Source: Verrucomicrobiaceae bacterium
GTDB lineage: Bacteria > Verrucomicrobiota > Verrucomicrobiia > Verrucomicrobiales > Verrucomicrobiaceae
DNA: 56,413 nucleotides
Direction of reading: 5' to 3'
Assembly: GCA_016795365.1 (NCBI GenBank)
Contig: JAEUHN010000043.1
Location: 1-56,413, forward strand
Of the stretch, positions 28,801 through 35,349 are shown piece by piece. The translations under genes and the position numbers were made by a program. The first letter of the stretch is position 1. Each line of letters begins with the position of its first letter. The notes beneath the pieces are model-generated. The model was not told where the DNA came from, did not search any database, and was given only the letters and a program-made list of their open reading frames with translations.

Positions 28801-29708
28801 TCAGCGGCTCGTGGTTCCCCAGCACCTATCAGCTCACACCTGGACGCGGTTACCTGCTGAAAGTGACCACGGCGCAAAGCTTCTCCTATGATGGTCCGCC
28901 GGTGGGCGGTAGCCCATCGCCATCACCTTTGCCAGGTGAAGAAGACAGCGGCTCCGCAGCGACGGGTTCCTCGGCGACCAGTGCCGCATCAAGCAGCAGT
29001 TGGCAGGCACCCACAGGCAAAGAGAACAGCGCCACGATCTACGCCGTCGTCGAGATTGGCGATCTGCGCTTGGAACAAAACGACGCCAAACTGGCGATCT
29101 TTGAGAACGGTCAGGTCGCCGGAGTCGCCAGTATATCGCAAGGCCCCACGGGCAAGCTCTACCAGCTCACCGCTTGGTCAGACAACACCAATGCCTCGAA
29201 CCTCTCACTCCAAGCCTACGATCCGAGCATCCAGATCGTCCGCGACCTTGCCCCTGGCACCAACATCACGGCCAACGGCATCCAGGGCAGCATCGTGAAT
29301 CCCGTGCTCTTCACCGCCCCGGCGCTGACGCCCATTGAGCTATGGCGGCACACGCATTTTGGCAACATTCGTAATGAAGGCATCGGAAGCGATCTGGCTG
29401 ATGACGACAATGATGGATCCGCCAATCTGCTTGAGTATGCGTCTGCGATGGCACCAAAAAGCCGTGATCATCTTCCCATCACATGCTCCAAGCCTGGGGA
29501 TACGATTGAGTTCACGTTCACCAAGAACTTACAAGCCACGGATGTCACAATGAGTGTCGAATGGAGCGACACCCTCGGGAATGACTGGAGCGGTGTCGGT
29601 GTGAACTATCTTGTCCTGAGTGATGACGGCGCCACCCAGCAGATCAAGGCTGTCATTCCGGCCGGCAGCTCGCGTCGTTTTGCCCATCTGAAGATCACAC
29701 GCCCATGA
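22809..29708 (+). CDS. Giant secreted mosaic: delta-60, choice-of-anchor D, TSP3, Calx-beta
   Basis: 2299 residues, started by ATG 22809 just after the strong ribosome site GGAGGAAGG and inside the RHS stop codon. ATG 22839 is an alternative that trims the n-region of the signal peptide (…FFLVLLLCLASRVWAA). Order of modules: delta-60 propeller repeats (~28-370, e.g. DGKILLGGAFNTV), two choice-of-anchor-D/ASPM-like domains (~470-685), thrombospondin-3-type Asp repeats (~700-780, DTDGDGINDGQEYN), a short YD-like element (~820-850), more Asp repeats, a propeller-like FG-GAP region (~910-1400), a third anchor-D domain (~1416-1535), Calx-beta (~1536-1640), then duplicated modules (WQSPTG at ~1745 and WQAPTG at ~2062; DNDLIKG at 1896 and 1983). 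The C-terminus is typical of verrucomicrobial surface proteins (LADDDNDGSANLLEY). It is likely a calcium-binding surface adhesin. No enzyme motif seen. Confidence 0.88.
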   Translation: MRIANITFTAMRQFFLVLLLCLASRVWAAGGLDGFNPNVVGGEVYSAVVQPDGSIHLVGAFSTVGGVSRQYHAKLLFNGSVDTATNLQPSGGMTGMAVGPDDKLYFFGAFSALAGANRKMLARSNLSGVIEPAPNYPFDTGVYSVGFLRQGGALFGGGFIPNSLRLFRITASGDYDQTFAPTLSNSINCMVPTPQGRFLVAGVYQSGAQTYGVLQRVFADGTVDSTFTTPSFSDAPGLNCMALQADGRILIGGSFSQVHGIARSNLARLMPDGSLDTSFNPAPNAAVNSIALQTDGKILLGGAFNTVAGVSQTGVVRLNADGTRDASFSVTIGNFINGLTIMDSGAVLVCGGFTVVNGVTRRYVALLNNDNISQTLSVPTAGRVQWLRGGASPEAAQVVFELSTDGGTAWSQLGYGSRITGGWQLASLVLPSSGMIRARALVTCGQRNSSISQYQTTTTFSGLAPVAEIAVEQPIGSGLENGFGTTDFGSANRPDHSTRTVRIRNVGSAALTGIGAAVIGIHASDFTLQTTLPSSLAAGASVDVDVKFTPSIFGSRTATLQIASDDADEPIFEVALVGTGLSPEIGIQQPSGTDLNDGASTVSFGSWPASAYTSRTFTLINNGNSALTGISVTVDGHDAADFTVTTVPPATLDPGNSATFAVRFLTRSVLGTKTAGLHLISSDLDENPFDVALTAESTSPTNDADGDGLSDHQEFWLGTSMTQPDTDGDGINDGQEYNAGMNPLSLDSDGDGMTDAYEWANGLNSARNDTGEDVDFDFVTNLQEFTNGTKANNALSGTDGISDYRRINGKGTWKAYYDRNNRFLGQLFDNGMCLTQGYDANSNPTRQIMRQGADYDHDGLLDLWEIANGLNPNSASGADGVGDADSDGLTNIQEFIAGTDPKSANAKTTNDGSVIATSSAFPFTPTNYVMACGQLDGTGIEEVVISGDGDPGAATNVLRIFTPNATGTVWTEETVNVGNVGVTSICIGHTNAANTIFIGTRAVAPAFGQVIKFVKTAGVWTPTVMVSSTDQVAFVAGYSDWNSGKLVAQYSATITQRLYYLDVATATGNNFSGTQDMLSRGPRFARDGANGIQTMRHILQSGTNYRLESRTVGSNQAGVIQSDVFTSTTALVDSPQFSVGVVGLSRHNYLADFVQYRLRDMNNSGTADLDDDCSLVEALTSGATRTQVVSRLFQPSSMTIATGTVFPSGPSTASVLLTGDADGVVSAWSVPSLATQPLSRRLLSGAHRGKVWHDFRSLRGIGTGDSAAGLAISPTTPTTPQIVVWSADALRANNSAPVQQTAPMARIASTPIQGTATSPVDVDLWDAEGNTARVLLQYRPNGWSAWANASVLSLDGGSATSFVSAPPSGSRHHLLWDAAADLGAAFTGDVLLRTRATDAGDAGAWSEQMVYTVGVASEIAVTDTETSTALTDGLGIVALGDVAQGQPVTRTFTISNGGNGDLTGLNVTSNATGALGLIITQPTSTTLATGGSTTFSISLTPSASGSQSFALQIASNDADENPFDIPISLNAVPQVLTLALAPSAVLEDGSGNLLFTLTRSATAGSLTAGYTLSGTAAEGSDYSVASISNVTFAPGSATATVVIDPTADTVAEPDETVTLTLSSSAAYSLGTPSAFTGTILNDELPTLTTTLASNVTATDALSGGNVTSDGGSPITQRGIVFAISQNPTTTTGNKVIVPGTTGSYTAALGGLSPATTYYVRAFATSSAGTAYGTQVQFTTGIVPVGPGWQSPTGLEHSMTVYAQVDRQGTEVTTAGSKLAAFDSNGNVAGVASVITGPGGSKLYQLTVWSNQTSIAAMPLKVYDAGTDEVKDIIETLAFQANGILGTIAAPVLYHVRPPEIDQLIPLVQGWNWISFNALPQSHAVGTVLAQHSTAQDNDLIKGTTGTATFYGGVWYPSAGFTLEGGQMYMLRKQQSGSVSLTVTGQAEELARSIPLVPGWNWLGYLPQTALPVATALQNISLSDNDLIKGQYDGSATWFSGSWFPSTYQLTPGRGYLLKVTTAQSFSYDGPPVGGSPSPSPLPGEEDSGSAATGSSATSAASSSSWQAPTGKENSATIYAVVEIGDLRLEQNDAKLAIFENGQVAGVASISQGPTGKLYQLTAWSDNTNASNLSLQAYDPSIQIVRDLAPGTNITANGIQGSIVNPVLFTAPALTPIELWRHTHFGNIRNEGIGSDLADDDNDGSANLLEYASAMAPKSRDHLPITCSKPGDTIEFTFTKNLQATDVTMSVEWSDTLGNDWSGVGVNYLVLSDDGATQQIKAVIPAGSSRRFAHLKITRP

Positions 29709-31132
29709 ACCACGAACCTCTTCACACCACTCGCCGCTACTTCCTCGGCCAATGCACGGGCGTGTCGCTCGGTGCGATGGCGGCGAATTCCTTGCTGGCT
29801 TCGGACACGAGTCTGCTGGGCTTGCCTGCGTTGCCTCATTTTGCGCCGAAGGCGAAGCGGGTCATCTTCCTCACACAGTCGGGTGGGCCGTCGCAGCTGG
29901 AGTTGTTCGATCACAAGCCGGGCTTGATGAAGTGGGCAGGGAAGGAGTTGCCGGAGTCGGTCCGGCAGGGGCAGCGGCTGACGACGATGACAGCGAATCA
30001 GAAGCAGCTCATCCTGCCAGGCATCACGAAGTTCTCTCAATGCGGGAAGAGCGGCGCGACGATCAGTGAGTGGCTGCCGCATCTTCAGGGCGTGGCGGAT
30101 GAGCTGTGCTTCATCAAGTCGATGCACACGGATCAGATCAACCATGCGCCCGCGATGACGCAGTTCCTCACCGGGCATCAGCTGGCGGGTCGGCCGAGCA
30201 TCGGTGCGTGGGTCAGCTATGGGCTGGGCAGTCTGAATCGCAACCTGCCGGACTTCATCGTGATGCTGTCGAAGATGCAGCGCCCGAGTGACCAGCCCCT
30301 CTACGATCACTACTGGGGCAGCGGCTTTTTGCCATCGCGTTACCAAGGTGTGAAGCTGCGCAATGCGAAGGATCGCGTCTTGTATCTGAATGACCCCGAG
30401 GGGCTGCCGCGCGATGTGCGGCGCGGGATGCTGGATGGCTTGTCGGAGCTGAATCAGATGCGCTATCAACAGACGCTTGATCCCGAGATCGAGACGCGTA
30501 TCCGGCAGTATGAGATGGCGTATCGGATGCAGAGCAGTGTGCCGGAACTCACGGACCTGAGCAGTGAGCCGGAGTCAGTCTTTGATCTTTACGGCCCGGA
30601 TTCACGGCGCTCCGGCAGCTATGCGGCGAACTGCATCCTCGCGCGTCGCTTGGCCGAGCGTGGTGTGCGTTTCATTCAGTTGTTCCATCCCGACTGGGAT
30701 CATCACAGTCGCTTGCCAAGCTGGTGCGTGGCGCGTTGCCGTGACACGGATCAGCCGACCGCAGCGCTGATCAAGGACTTGAAGCAACGTGGCCTGCTCG
30801 ATGAAACGCTGGTGATCTGGGGCGGTGAGTTTGGTCGTGGGGTCGCAGGTCAAGGCAAGTGGGACAGCCCCGAGGCGGGTCGCGATCATCATCCGCGCTG
30901 CTTCACGATGTGGATGGCCGGCGGCGGTGTGAAGCCAGGGATGACCTATGGCTCCACCGATGAGTTCAGCTACAATGTCGCGGAGAACGGTGTGCATGTG
31001 CATGACCTGCACGCGACCGTGATGCACCTGCTCGGCATCGAGCACGAGCGCTTCACGTATCGCTTCCAGGGACTCGACTTCCGCCTCACGGGCGTGGAGC
31101 CGAGCCGTGTGGTGAAGGACATCATTGCTTAG
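29705..31132 (+). CDS. DUF1501 protein, Tat-exported
   Basis: 475 residues. The N-terminus has TTRRYFLGQ followed by a hydrophobic stretch, a twin-arginine-like signal. The body has DUF1501 hallmarks: FLTQSGGPSQLELFDHKP, the late block VIWGGEFGRGVAGQGKWDSP, GRDHHPRCFTMWMAGGGVK and HDLHATVMHLLGIEHERF. The family belongs to the alkaline-phosphatase/sulfatase superfamily; the conserved His/Asp residues suggest metal binding, but no reaction is established. It starts inside the stop codon of the 2299-residue gene (ATGA, 29705-29708). In this phylum DUF1501 genes normally follow a PSD1/DUF1549 gene directly; here the nearest upstream PSD1 gene ends 13.7 kb away. The next gene starts 39 bp downstream. 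Confidence 0.92.
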   Translation: MNHEPLHTTRRYFLGQCTGVSLGAMAANSLLASDTSLLGLPALPHFAPKAKRVIFLTQSGGPSQLELFDHKPGLMKWAGKELPESVRQGQRLTTMTANQKQLILPGITKFSQCGKSGATISEWLPHLQGVADELCFIKSMHTDQINHAPAMTQFLTGHQLAGRPSIGAWVSYGLGSLNRNLPDFIVMLSKMQRPSDQPLYDHYWGSGFLPSRYQGVKLRNAKDRVLYLNDPEGLPRDVRRGMLDGLSELNQMRYQQTLDPEIETRIRQYEMAYRMQSSVPELTDLSSEPESVFDLYGPDSRRSGSYAANCILARRLAERGVRFIQLFHPDWDHHSRLPSWCVARCRDTDQPTAALIKDLKQRGLLDETLVIWGGEFGRGVAGQGKWDSPEAGRDHHPRCFTMWMAGGGVKPGMTYGSTDEFSYNVAENGVHVHDLHATVMHLLGIEHERFTYRFQGLDFRLTGVEPSRVVKDIIA

Positions 31133-31171
31133 CGAGGACACTCTACTGGGCGGCGTAATTGATGCACGCCC

Positions 31172-32512
31172 ATGAAGACGATCCTGCTCACGCTGTTGGT
31201 GTTTACCGCTCAAGTCAGTGCTGTTGAACCCCTGCGGCTTGCGACGTTTCGAGCAGATGTCACACCGCCTGTTGGTTCGCCGTTGTGCGGTGGCTTGGTG
31301 AAGCCGGTGGTGGGTGTGAGCGAGCCGTTGCTGGCCTTGGGCGTGGTCATTCTCAGTGCGGACAAGCCGGTGGTGCTGTGCGCGTTCGATTGGTGTGAGA
31401 TTCGCGCTGTCGATCATGTGCGTGTGCGCGAAGTGCTGGCGAAAGCCGCAGGCACCACGCCTGAGCGCGTGGCAGTGCATAGCTTGCATCAGCACAATGC
31501 ACCGATCGCGGATCGAGATGTGACCAAGATCATGGCACCGCACAACATCGCGGTGACCGATGTCGAGTGGACCGAGCGCGCTTTTCAAGGCGTGGCGCAG
31601 AGTATTGCGGCAGCGATCCCGCTCGCGCAGCCGCTCACGCACCTAACGGTGGGCGAAGGCAAGGTGGAGCAGGTGGCTTCCAATCGCCGCATCCTCGGCG
31701 ACAACGGCAAGATCGCGAAGATGCGCCTCAGCTCGACCAAAGACCCGGTGCTGCGTGAGCTGCCTGATGGTCAGATTGATTCGATGCTGAAGACGATCAG
31801 CTTCTGGAACGGTGAGAAGAAGCTCGCGTCGTCCCACTACTACGCCACGCATCCGATGAGTTTCTATGGCGACGGCATGGTGACGCATGACTTCGTCGGC
31901 ATCGCGCGTGAGCGCCGCACCAAGGACGAAGGCGTGCCGCACATCTACTTCACCGGCTGTGGAGGCAACATCGCTGCGGGCAAATACAACGACGGCACGC
32001 CGGAGAGTCGCGTGCGCCTCGGCGAGCAGATCTATGCCGCGATGGTTGAGTCGGAGAAGCAACCCAAGCGTGTGCCGCTGACACATATCGATTGGCGCGC
32101 GAAGCCCGTGCTCTTCAAGCCGGATCCCGAGTTTCCCGAGGAGCGCATGATGAAGGTGATCGAGAATACTCAGACGCTGGCTTCGACACGTATCGCTGCC
32201 GCGCTGCGCGTGGGCTTTATTCGCCACTGCGCTGCAGGTGTGCCGATTCAACTCACCAGCCTTCATCTCGGTGACGACGTTTGCTTGCTGCATCTGCCTG
32301 GCGAGAGTTTCATCGAATATCAGCTCTTCGCTCAGCAGCAGCGCCTCGGTGCCTTCGTCGCCACCGCCAGCTATGGCGACGGTGCCACCGGCTACATCCC
32401 GCTGGAGAAATCCTTCGCCGAGGGCGGCTACGAGCCCACGCAGGCCTATGCGGCACCGGAGTCAGAGAAGGTGATGAAGGCGACGATTGCGGAGTTGCTG
32501 CGTGCGAAGTGA
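31172..32512 (+). CDS. Neutral/alkaline ceramidase N-terminal domain protein
   Basis: 446 residues with a signal peptide (MKTILLTLLVFTAQVSA). The first conserved block is LRLATFRADVTPPVGSPLCGG, followed by AVHSLHQHNAP, where His residues are placed as in the zinc site of neutral ceramidases, and YFTGCGGNIAAGKYN further on. It covers only the N-terminal catalytic-like domain; the C-terminal domain of full ceramidases is absent. Such short proteins are common in Planctomycetes and Verrucomicrobia, and their natural substrate is uncertain; a sphingolipid amide is not proven. It lies 39 bp after the DUF1501 gene and 18 bp before the YhcH-type gene, so probably the same transcript. Confidence 0.88.
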   Translation: MKTILLTLLVFTAQVSAVEPLRLATFRADVTPPVGSPLCGGLVKPVVGVSEPLLALGVVILSADKPVVLCAFDWCEIRAVDHVRVREVLAKAAGTTPERVAVHSLHQHNAPIADRDVTKIMAPHNIAVTDVEWTERAFQGVAQSIAAAIPLAQPLTHLTVGEGKVEQVASNRRILGDNGKIAKMRLSSTKDPVLRELPDGQIDSMLKTISFWNGEKKLASSHYYATHPMSFYGDGMVTHDFVGIARERRTKDEGVPHIYFTGCGGNIAAGKYNDGTPESRVRLGEQIYAAMVESEKQPKRVPLTHIDWRAKPVLFKPDPEFPEERMMKVIENTQTLASTRIAAALRVGFIRHCAAGVPIQLTSLHLGDDVCLLHLPGESFIEYQLFAQQQRLGAFVATASYGDGATGYIPLEKSFAEGGYEPTQAYAAPESEKVMKATIAELLRAK

Positions 32513-32530
32513 TTCGCTAGAAGAGGAACG

Positions 32531-32989
32531 ATGATTCTCGACACTCTTGCCAACGCCACCCGCTACGAATCGCTCAACTCACGTTTCGCGAAAGCCTTTT
32601 CCTACCTGCGCACGGTGGATGGCACGCAACCGCTGGGACGGTTCGACATCGATGGGGACCAGTGCTTTGCCTTGGTGCAGACTTATGAGACGAAGCCGCA
32701 GGAGAAGGCGCTCTTTGAAGCACACCGGAAATACATTGATGTGCAGTTCATTTACAGTGGTCGCGAGACGATCTTGTGGGCACCGCTTGCTGCGATGAAG
32801 GAAGAGACGATGGCCTACTCCGATGAAAAGGATGCGGCGCTGTGGAAGTTGGTTTCCGATACGACACCACTGCACGTGAGTGCTGGACACTTCGCGATTC
32901 TTTGGCCCGAGGACGCTCATGCGCCGTGCATCGAGTGGGAGAAGCCTGAGCAAGTATTCAAGGTCGTGATCAAGGTGGCTGTCGAGTAG
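32531..32989 (+). CDS. YhcH/YjgK/YiaL family protein
   Basis: 152 residues, no signal peptide, cytoplasmic. A cupin-like DUF386 domain carries the conserved HRKYIDVQFIYSGRETI and the late FAILWPEDAHAPCIEW metal-site motif. Relatives include YhcH, encoded with sialic-acid genes in E. coli, and YiaL/TabA-type proteins; a sugar-processing role (anomer, lyase or isomerase step) is proposed for the family. A ribosome site (AAGAGGAA) precedes ATG 32531. Its presence beside exported hydrolases and a sialidase-like gene elsewhere in the window agrees with uptake of released sugars, which is inference. It ends convergently 32 bp from the metallophosphoesterase gene. Confidence 0.9.
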   Translation: MILDTLANATRYESLNSRFAKAFSYLRTVDGTQPLGRFDIDGDQCFALVQTYETKPQEKALFEAHRKYIDVQFIYSGRETILWAPLAAMKEETMAYSDEKDAALWKLVSDTTPLHVSAGHFAILWPEDAHAPCIEWEKPEQVFKVVIKVAVE

Positions 32990-33021
32990 GATGGGCTGCT
33001 GGAGGGTCGCCCGGAGCCGAG

Positions 33022-33921
33022 CTAGGCACGCCATTTCAAATCCACCCGCAGGCCGTTCCATTCGTGCTGGGGATCATGCGTGTGCGTGGTGAAAGCTGCG
33101 TCCTCGTTGTTGATGTGGGCCAGAGTCCAGCCGGTGGTTGAGGTGGCTTTGTTGCCGACGTAGCCCACGGCGGGCGTGTTCAAGATGTGGATGCCGTGGT
33201 GATGGAAGAAGTCTCGATGGTGGATGTGACCATGGATGTAGGCCTTCACGTGCGGTCTTGCGACCAGGAGCTTCCATAACTCCTCGGAGTCTTCGAGTCC
33301 CCCGGGAAAGTGCAGTGGATCGCCACCCAGGCGGGGATTGTGATGGGCGATGATCAAGGCCGGTTTGTCGGCGTTGGCATCGAGTGACTTCGCCAGCCAG
33401 TCCCGCTGCTGCTGGCCGAGATCACCTGGCGCGATCATGGTCTGCTTCAGTGAGTCGAGCAGGAACAAGTTTACGCGTTTCAGTTGGACGATGCTGATGT
33501 GACGCGACTCGACGGCGGAATGCTTTGGTTTGTCCTGCGACAGCACCTCGTAGAATACCTCGCGTGCGTCGTGATTGCCCATGGTGAGATGCAAGGGCAC
33601 GCCAGCCTCCCGCAGCGGTGCGATGAGCTTCGCGAAGTGTTGATAGTCTCCACGTTGTCCATCCTTGAGGGCGAGGTCGCCATTGATGACCACGGCGGCG
33701 GGGCGCTTCGGCATTGCGAGCAGGGCGGCGACCGTGTTGCGCAGGTTTGTAGGAATGGGCGAGTCCGGTGGATGTTTCTCACCGACATGCGAGTCGTTCA
33801 GGATGGCGATGAGGTTCTCGTCCACATCCGCGGCAAAACTCAGTGACGGTGTGATCGTGATCGCTCCCAGGCTGGCAAGGAAGTGGCGACGGCTGGAGAG
33901 TGCTGGAAGGTGGACTGGCAT
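33022..33921 (-). CDS. Tat-exported calcineurin-like metallophosphoesterase
   Basis: 299 residues from ATG 33921. The N-terminus MPVHLPALSSRRHFLASLGA carries an SRRHF twin-arginine motif. The five metal-ligand blocks of the family are present in order: LNDSHVGE (D-x-H), VINGDLALKDG, MGNHDARE, IIAHHN and YIHGHIHHRDFF. It therefore should be a dinuclear-metal phosphodiesterase or phosphomonoesterase acting outside the cytoplasm; the substrate is unknown. The frame is open upstream past 33921, but that part overlaps the beta-helix gene and has no family similarity. It is divergent from the beta-helix gene with a 75-bp gap (33922-33996) that must hold both promoters. Confidence 0.9.
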   Translation of the reverse strand: MPVHLPALSSRRHFLASLGAITITPSLSFAADVDENLIAILNDSHVGEKHPPDSPIPTNLRNTVAALLAMPKRPAAVVINGDLALKDGQRGDYQHFAKLIAPLREAGVPLHLTMGNHDAREVFYEVLSQDKPKHSAVESRHISIVQLKRVNLFLLDSLKQTMIAPGDLGQQQRDWLAKSLDANADKPALIIAHHNPRLGGDPLHFPGGLEDSEELWKLLVARPHVKAYIHGHIHHRDFFHHHGIHILNTPAVGYVGNKATSTTGWTLAHINNEDAAFTTHTHDPQHEWNGLRVDLKWRA

Positions 33922-33996
33922 GGCAGAACCAACGTCGTTCGACAGCCCGGCTTTACCTGGCAAACACAAGGCTGCGAGCGGCGTAGGTAGTGAGCC

Positions 33997-35289
33997 ATGA
34001 AGTCCTGTGCCCTCTCGATTGTTTCCATGAGCTTGCTGATCTCGGTGTCTGCCCTTCTTGCGGCAGAGCGCCCTTCGGTTTCGATGCCTCGCCAGACCAG
34101 TGGTGACAAGGCGGTTCAGCCGCAGTGGGAGGAGTGGCTGAGCGTGACGGTGGGAACGAAGGAGGCGGACATCGTTGGCAACGATCAGCGGGCGATCCAG
34201 GCGGCGGTGGATCACATGGCGCGACTCGGCGGTGGAACGGTGCGAATCAAAGCCGGCACCTATCGTCTTCGCAATGCGGTGTATCTGCAGACAGGCGTCA
34301 ACCTGATCGGTGATGGCGACAAGACGGTGCTCATCAAGGAGCCTTCCACAACCACGCCATTGAAACTCGACAGCGACTGGTATGATCAGGAGATCACCTT
34401 GCATGATGTGACGGGATTCCAGGTGGGTGATGGCGTCTGCCTGCGCGCGAAGGACGCAAAGAACGGCACACCAACCGTGATCAAGCGCACGCTCGTCGCG
34501 CGCTCAGGCAATCGCTTCAAGCTGGACAAACCGTTGCGCTCGAATCTCTGGCAAATGAATGGGGCCACATGCTCCACTTTGTTCCCGTTGCTCAGCGGCG
34601 AGTTCGTGGACGATGTCCGCATTGAGAAGCTCGTGCTCGATGGCAACCGCGATCACAATGCCGAACTCGATGGCAACTACGGGGGCTGCATCTTCCTTCA
34701 GGACTGCAATCGCATCCACATCAGCGGCGTGAAAGCCCACAACAATCAGGGCGATGGCATCAGCTGGCAGATTTGTCATGATGTGGTGGTGGAGAACTGC
34801 ATCAGCGAGAACAACAAGAACCTCGGCCTCCATCCAGGATCGGGATCACAGCGACCGGTGATTCACGGCAACACCTTGCGTGGCAATGACATCGGCATTT
34901 TCTTCTGCTGGGGCGTGAAGTATGGTCTGGCGGAGAACAATATCATCGAGGGTAATCGCGTTGGTATCTCCATCGGGCATCGCGACACCGACAATCTCAT
35001 TACTGGCAACACCGTGCGGGGCAGCAAGGTGAATGGCGTGCTCTTCCGTCCTGAGCGCGGTCCTGACTTCGCTGGTCATCGCAATCGCATCGTGAAGAAT
35101 ACCTTTATCGACAATGCGCCTGAAGGTGGCGCGGTCATCGATATTCAGGGCGGCACGGAGGCCATCACCATCAGCGATAATCACTTCACCGAATCGCGCG
35201 GCGGCAAGGAGCGCCTTTCGGTGAAATGCGGCACAGAGACCAAGAACATCGTCGTCGAGCGCAGTGAATTGCGCGGCCTGCAGCCGTGA
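33997..35289 (+). CDS. Secreted right-handed beta-helix protein (pectate-lyase-like)
   Basis: 430 residues with a signal peptide (~1-22, MSLLISVSALLAA). Residues ~60-90 contain the Gly-rich GGGTVRIKAGTYRLRNAV entry to a pectin-lyase-like helix, and residues ~215-420 hold typical parallel beta-helix coils rich in Asn, Gly and Ile (HISGVKAHNNQGDGISW, VENCISENNKNLGLH). A beta-barrel insertion seems to sit at ~120-190. The family includes polysaccharide lyases and hydrolases; I cannot assign a class because no canonical Lys/Arg lyase triad can be fixed by eye. It is followed after 60 bp by the PSD1 gene and is likely its operon partner. Confidence 0.85.
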   Translation: MKSCALSIVSMSLLISVSALLAAERPSVSMPRQTSGDKAVQPQWEEWLSVTVGTKEADIVGNDQRAIQAAVDHMARLGGGTVRIKAGTYRLRNAVYLQTGVNLIGDGDKTVLIKEPSTTTPLKLDSDWYDQEITLHDVTGFQVGDGVCLRAKDAKNGTPTVIKRTLVARSGNRFKLDKPLRSNLWQMNGATCSTLFPLLSGEFVDDVRIEKLVLDGNRDHNAELDGNYGGCIFLQDCNRIHISGVKAHNNQGDGISWQICHDVVVENCISENNKNLGLHPGSGSQRPVIHGNTLRGNDIGIFFCWGVKYGLAENNIIEGNRVGISIGHRDTDNLITGNTVRGSKVNGVLFRPERGPDFAGHRNRIVKNTFIDNAPEGGAVIDIQGGTEAITISDNHFTESRGGKERLSVKCGTETKNIVVERSELRGLQP

Positions 35290-35349
35290 GATCGATCTGA
35301 AGGTCGCGGCAAGGGCTGGACCCTTGAGGACGTAAGTTTCTCTGCCCTC

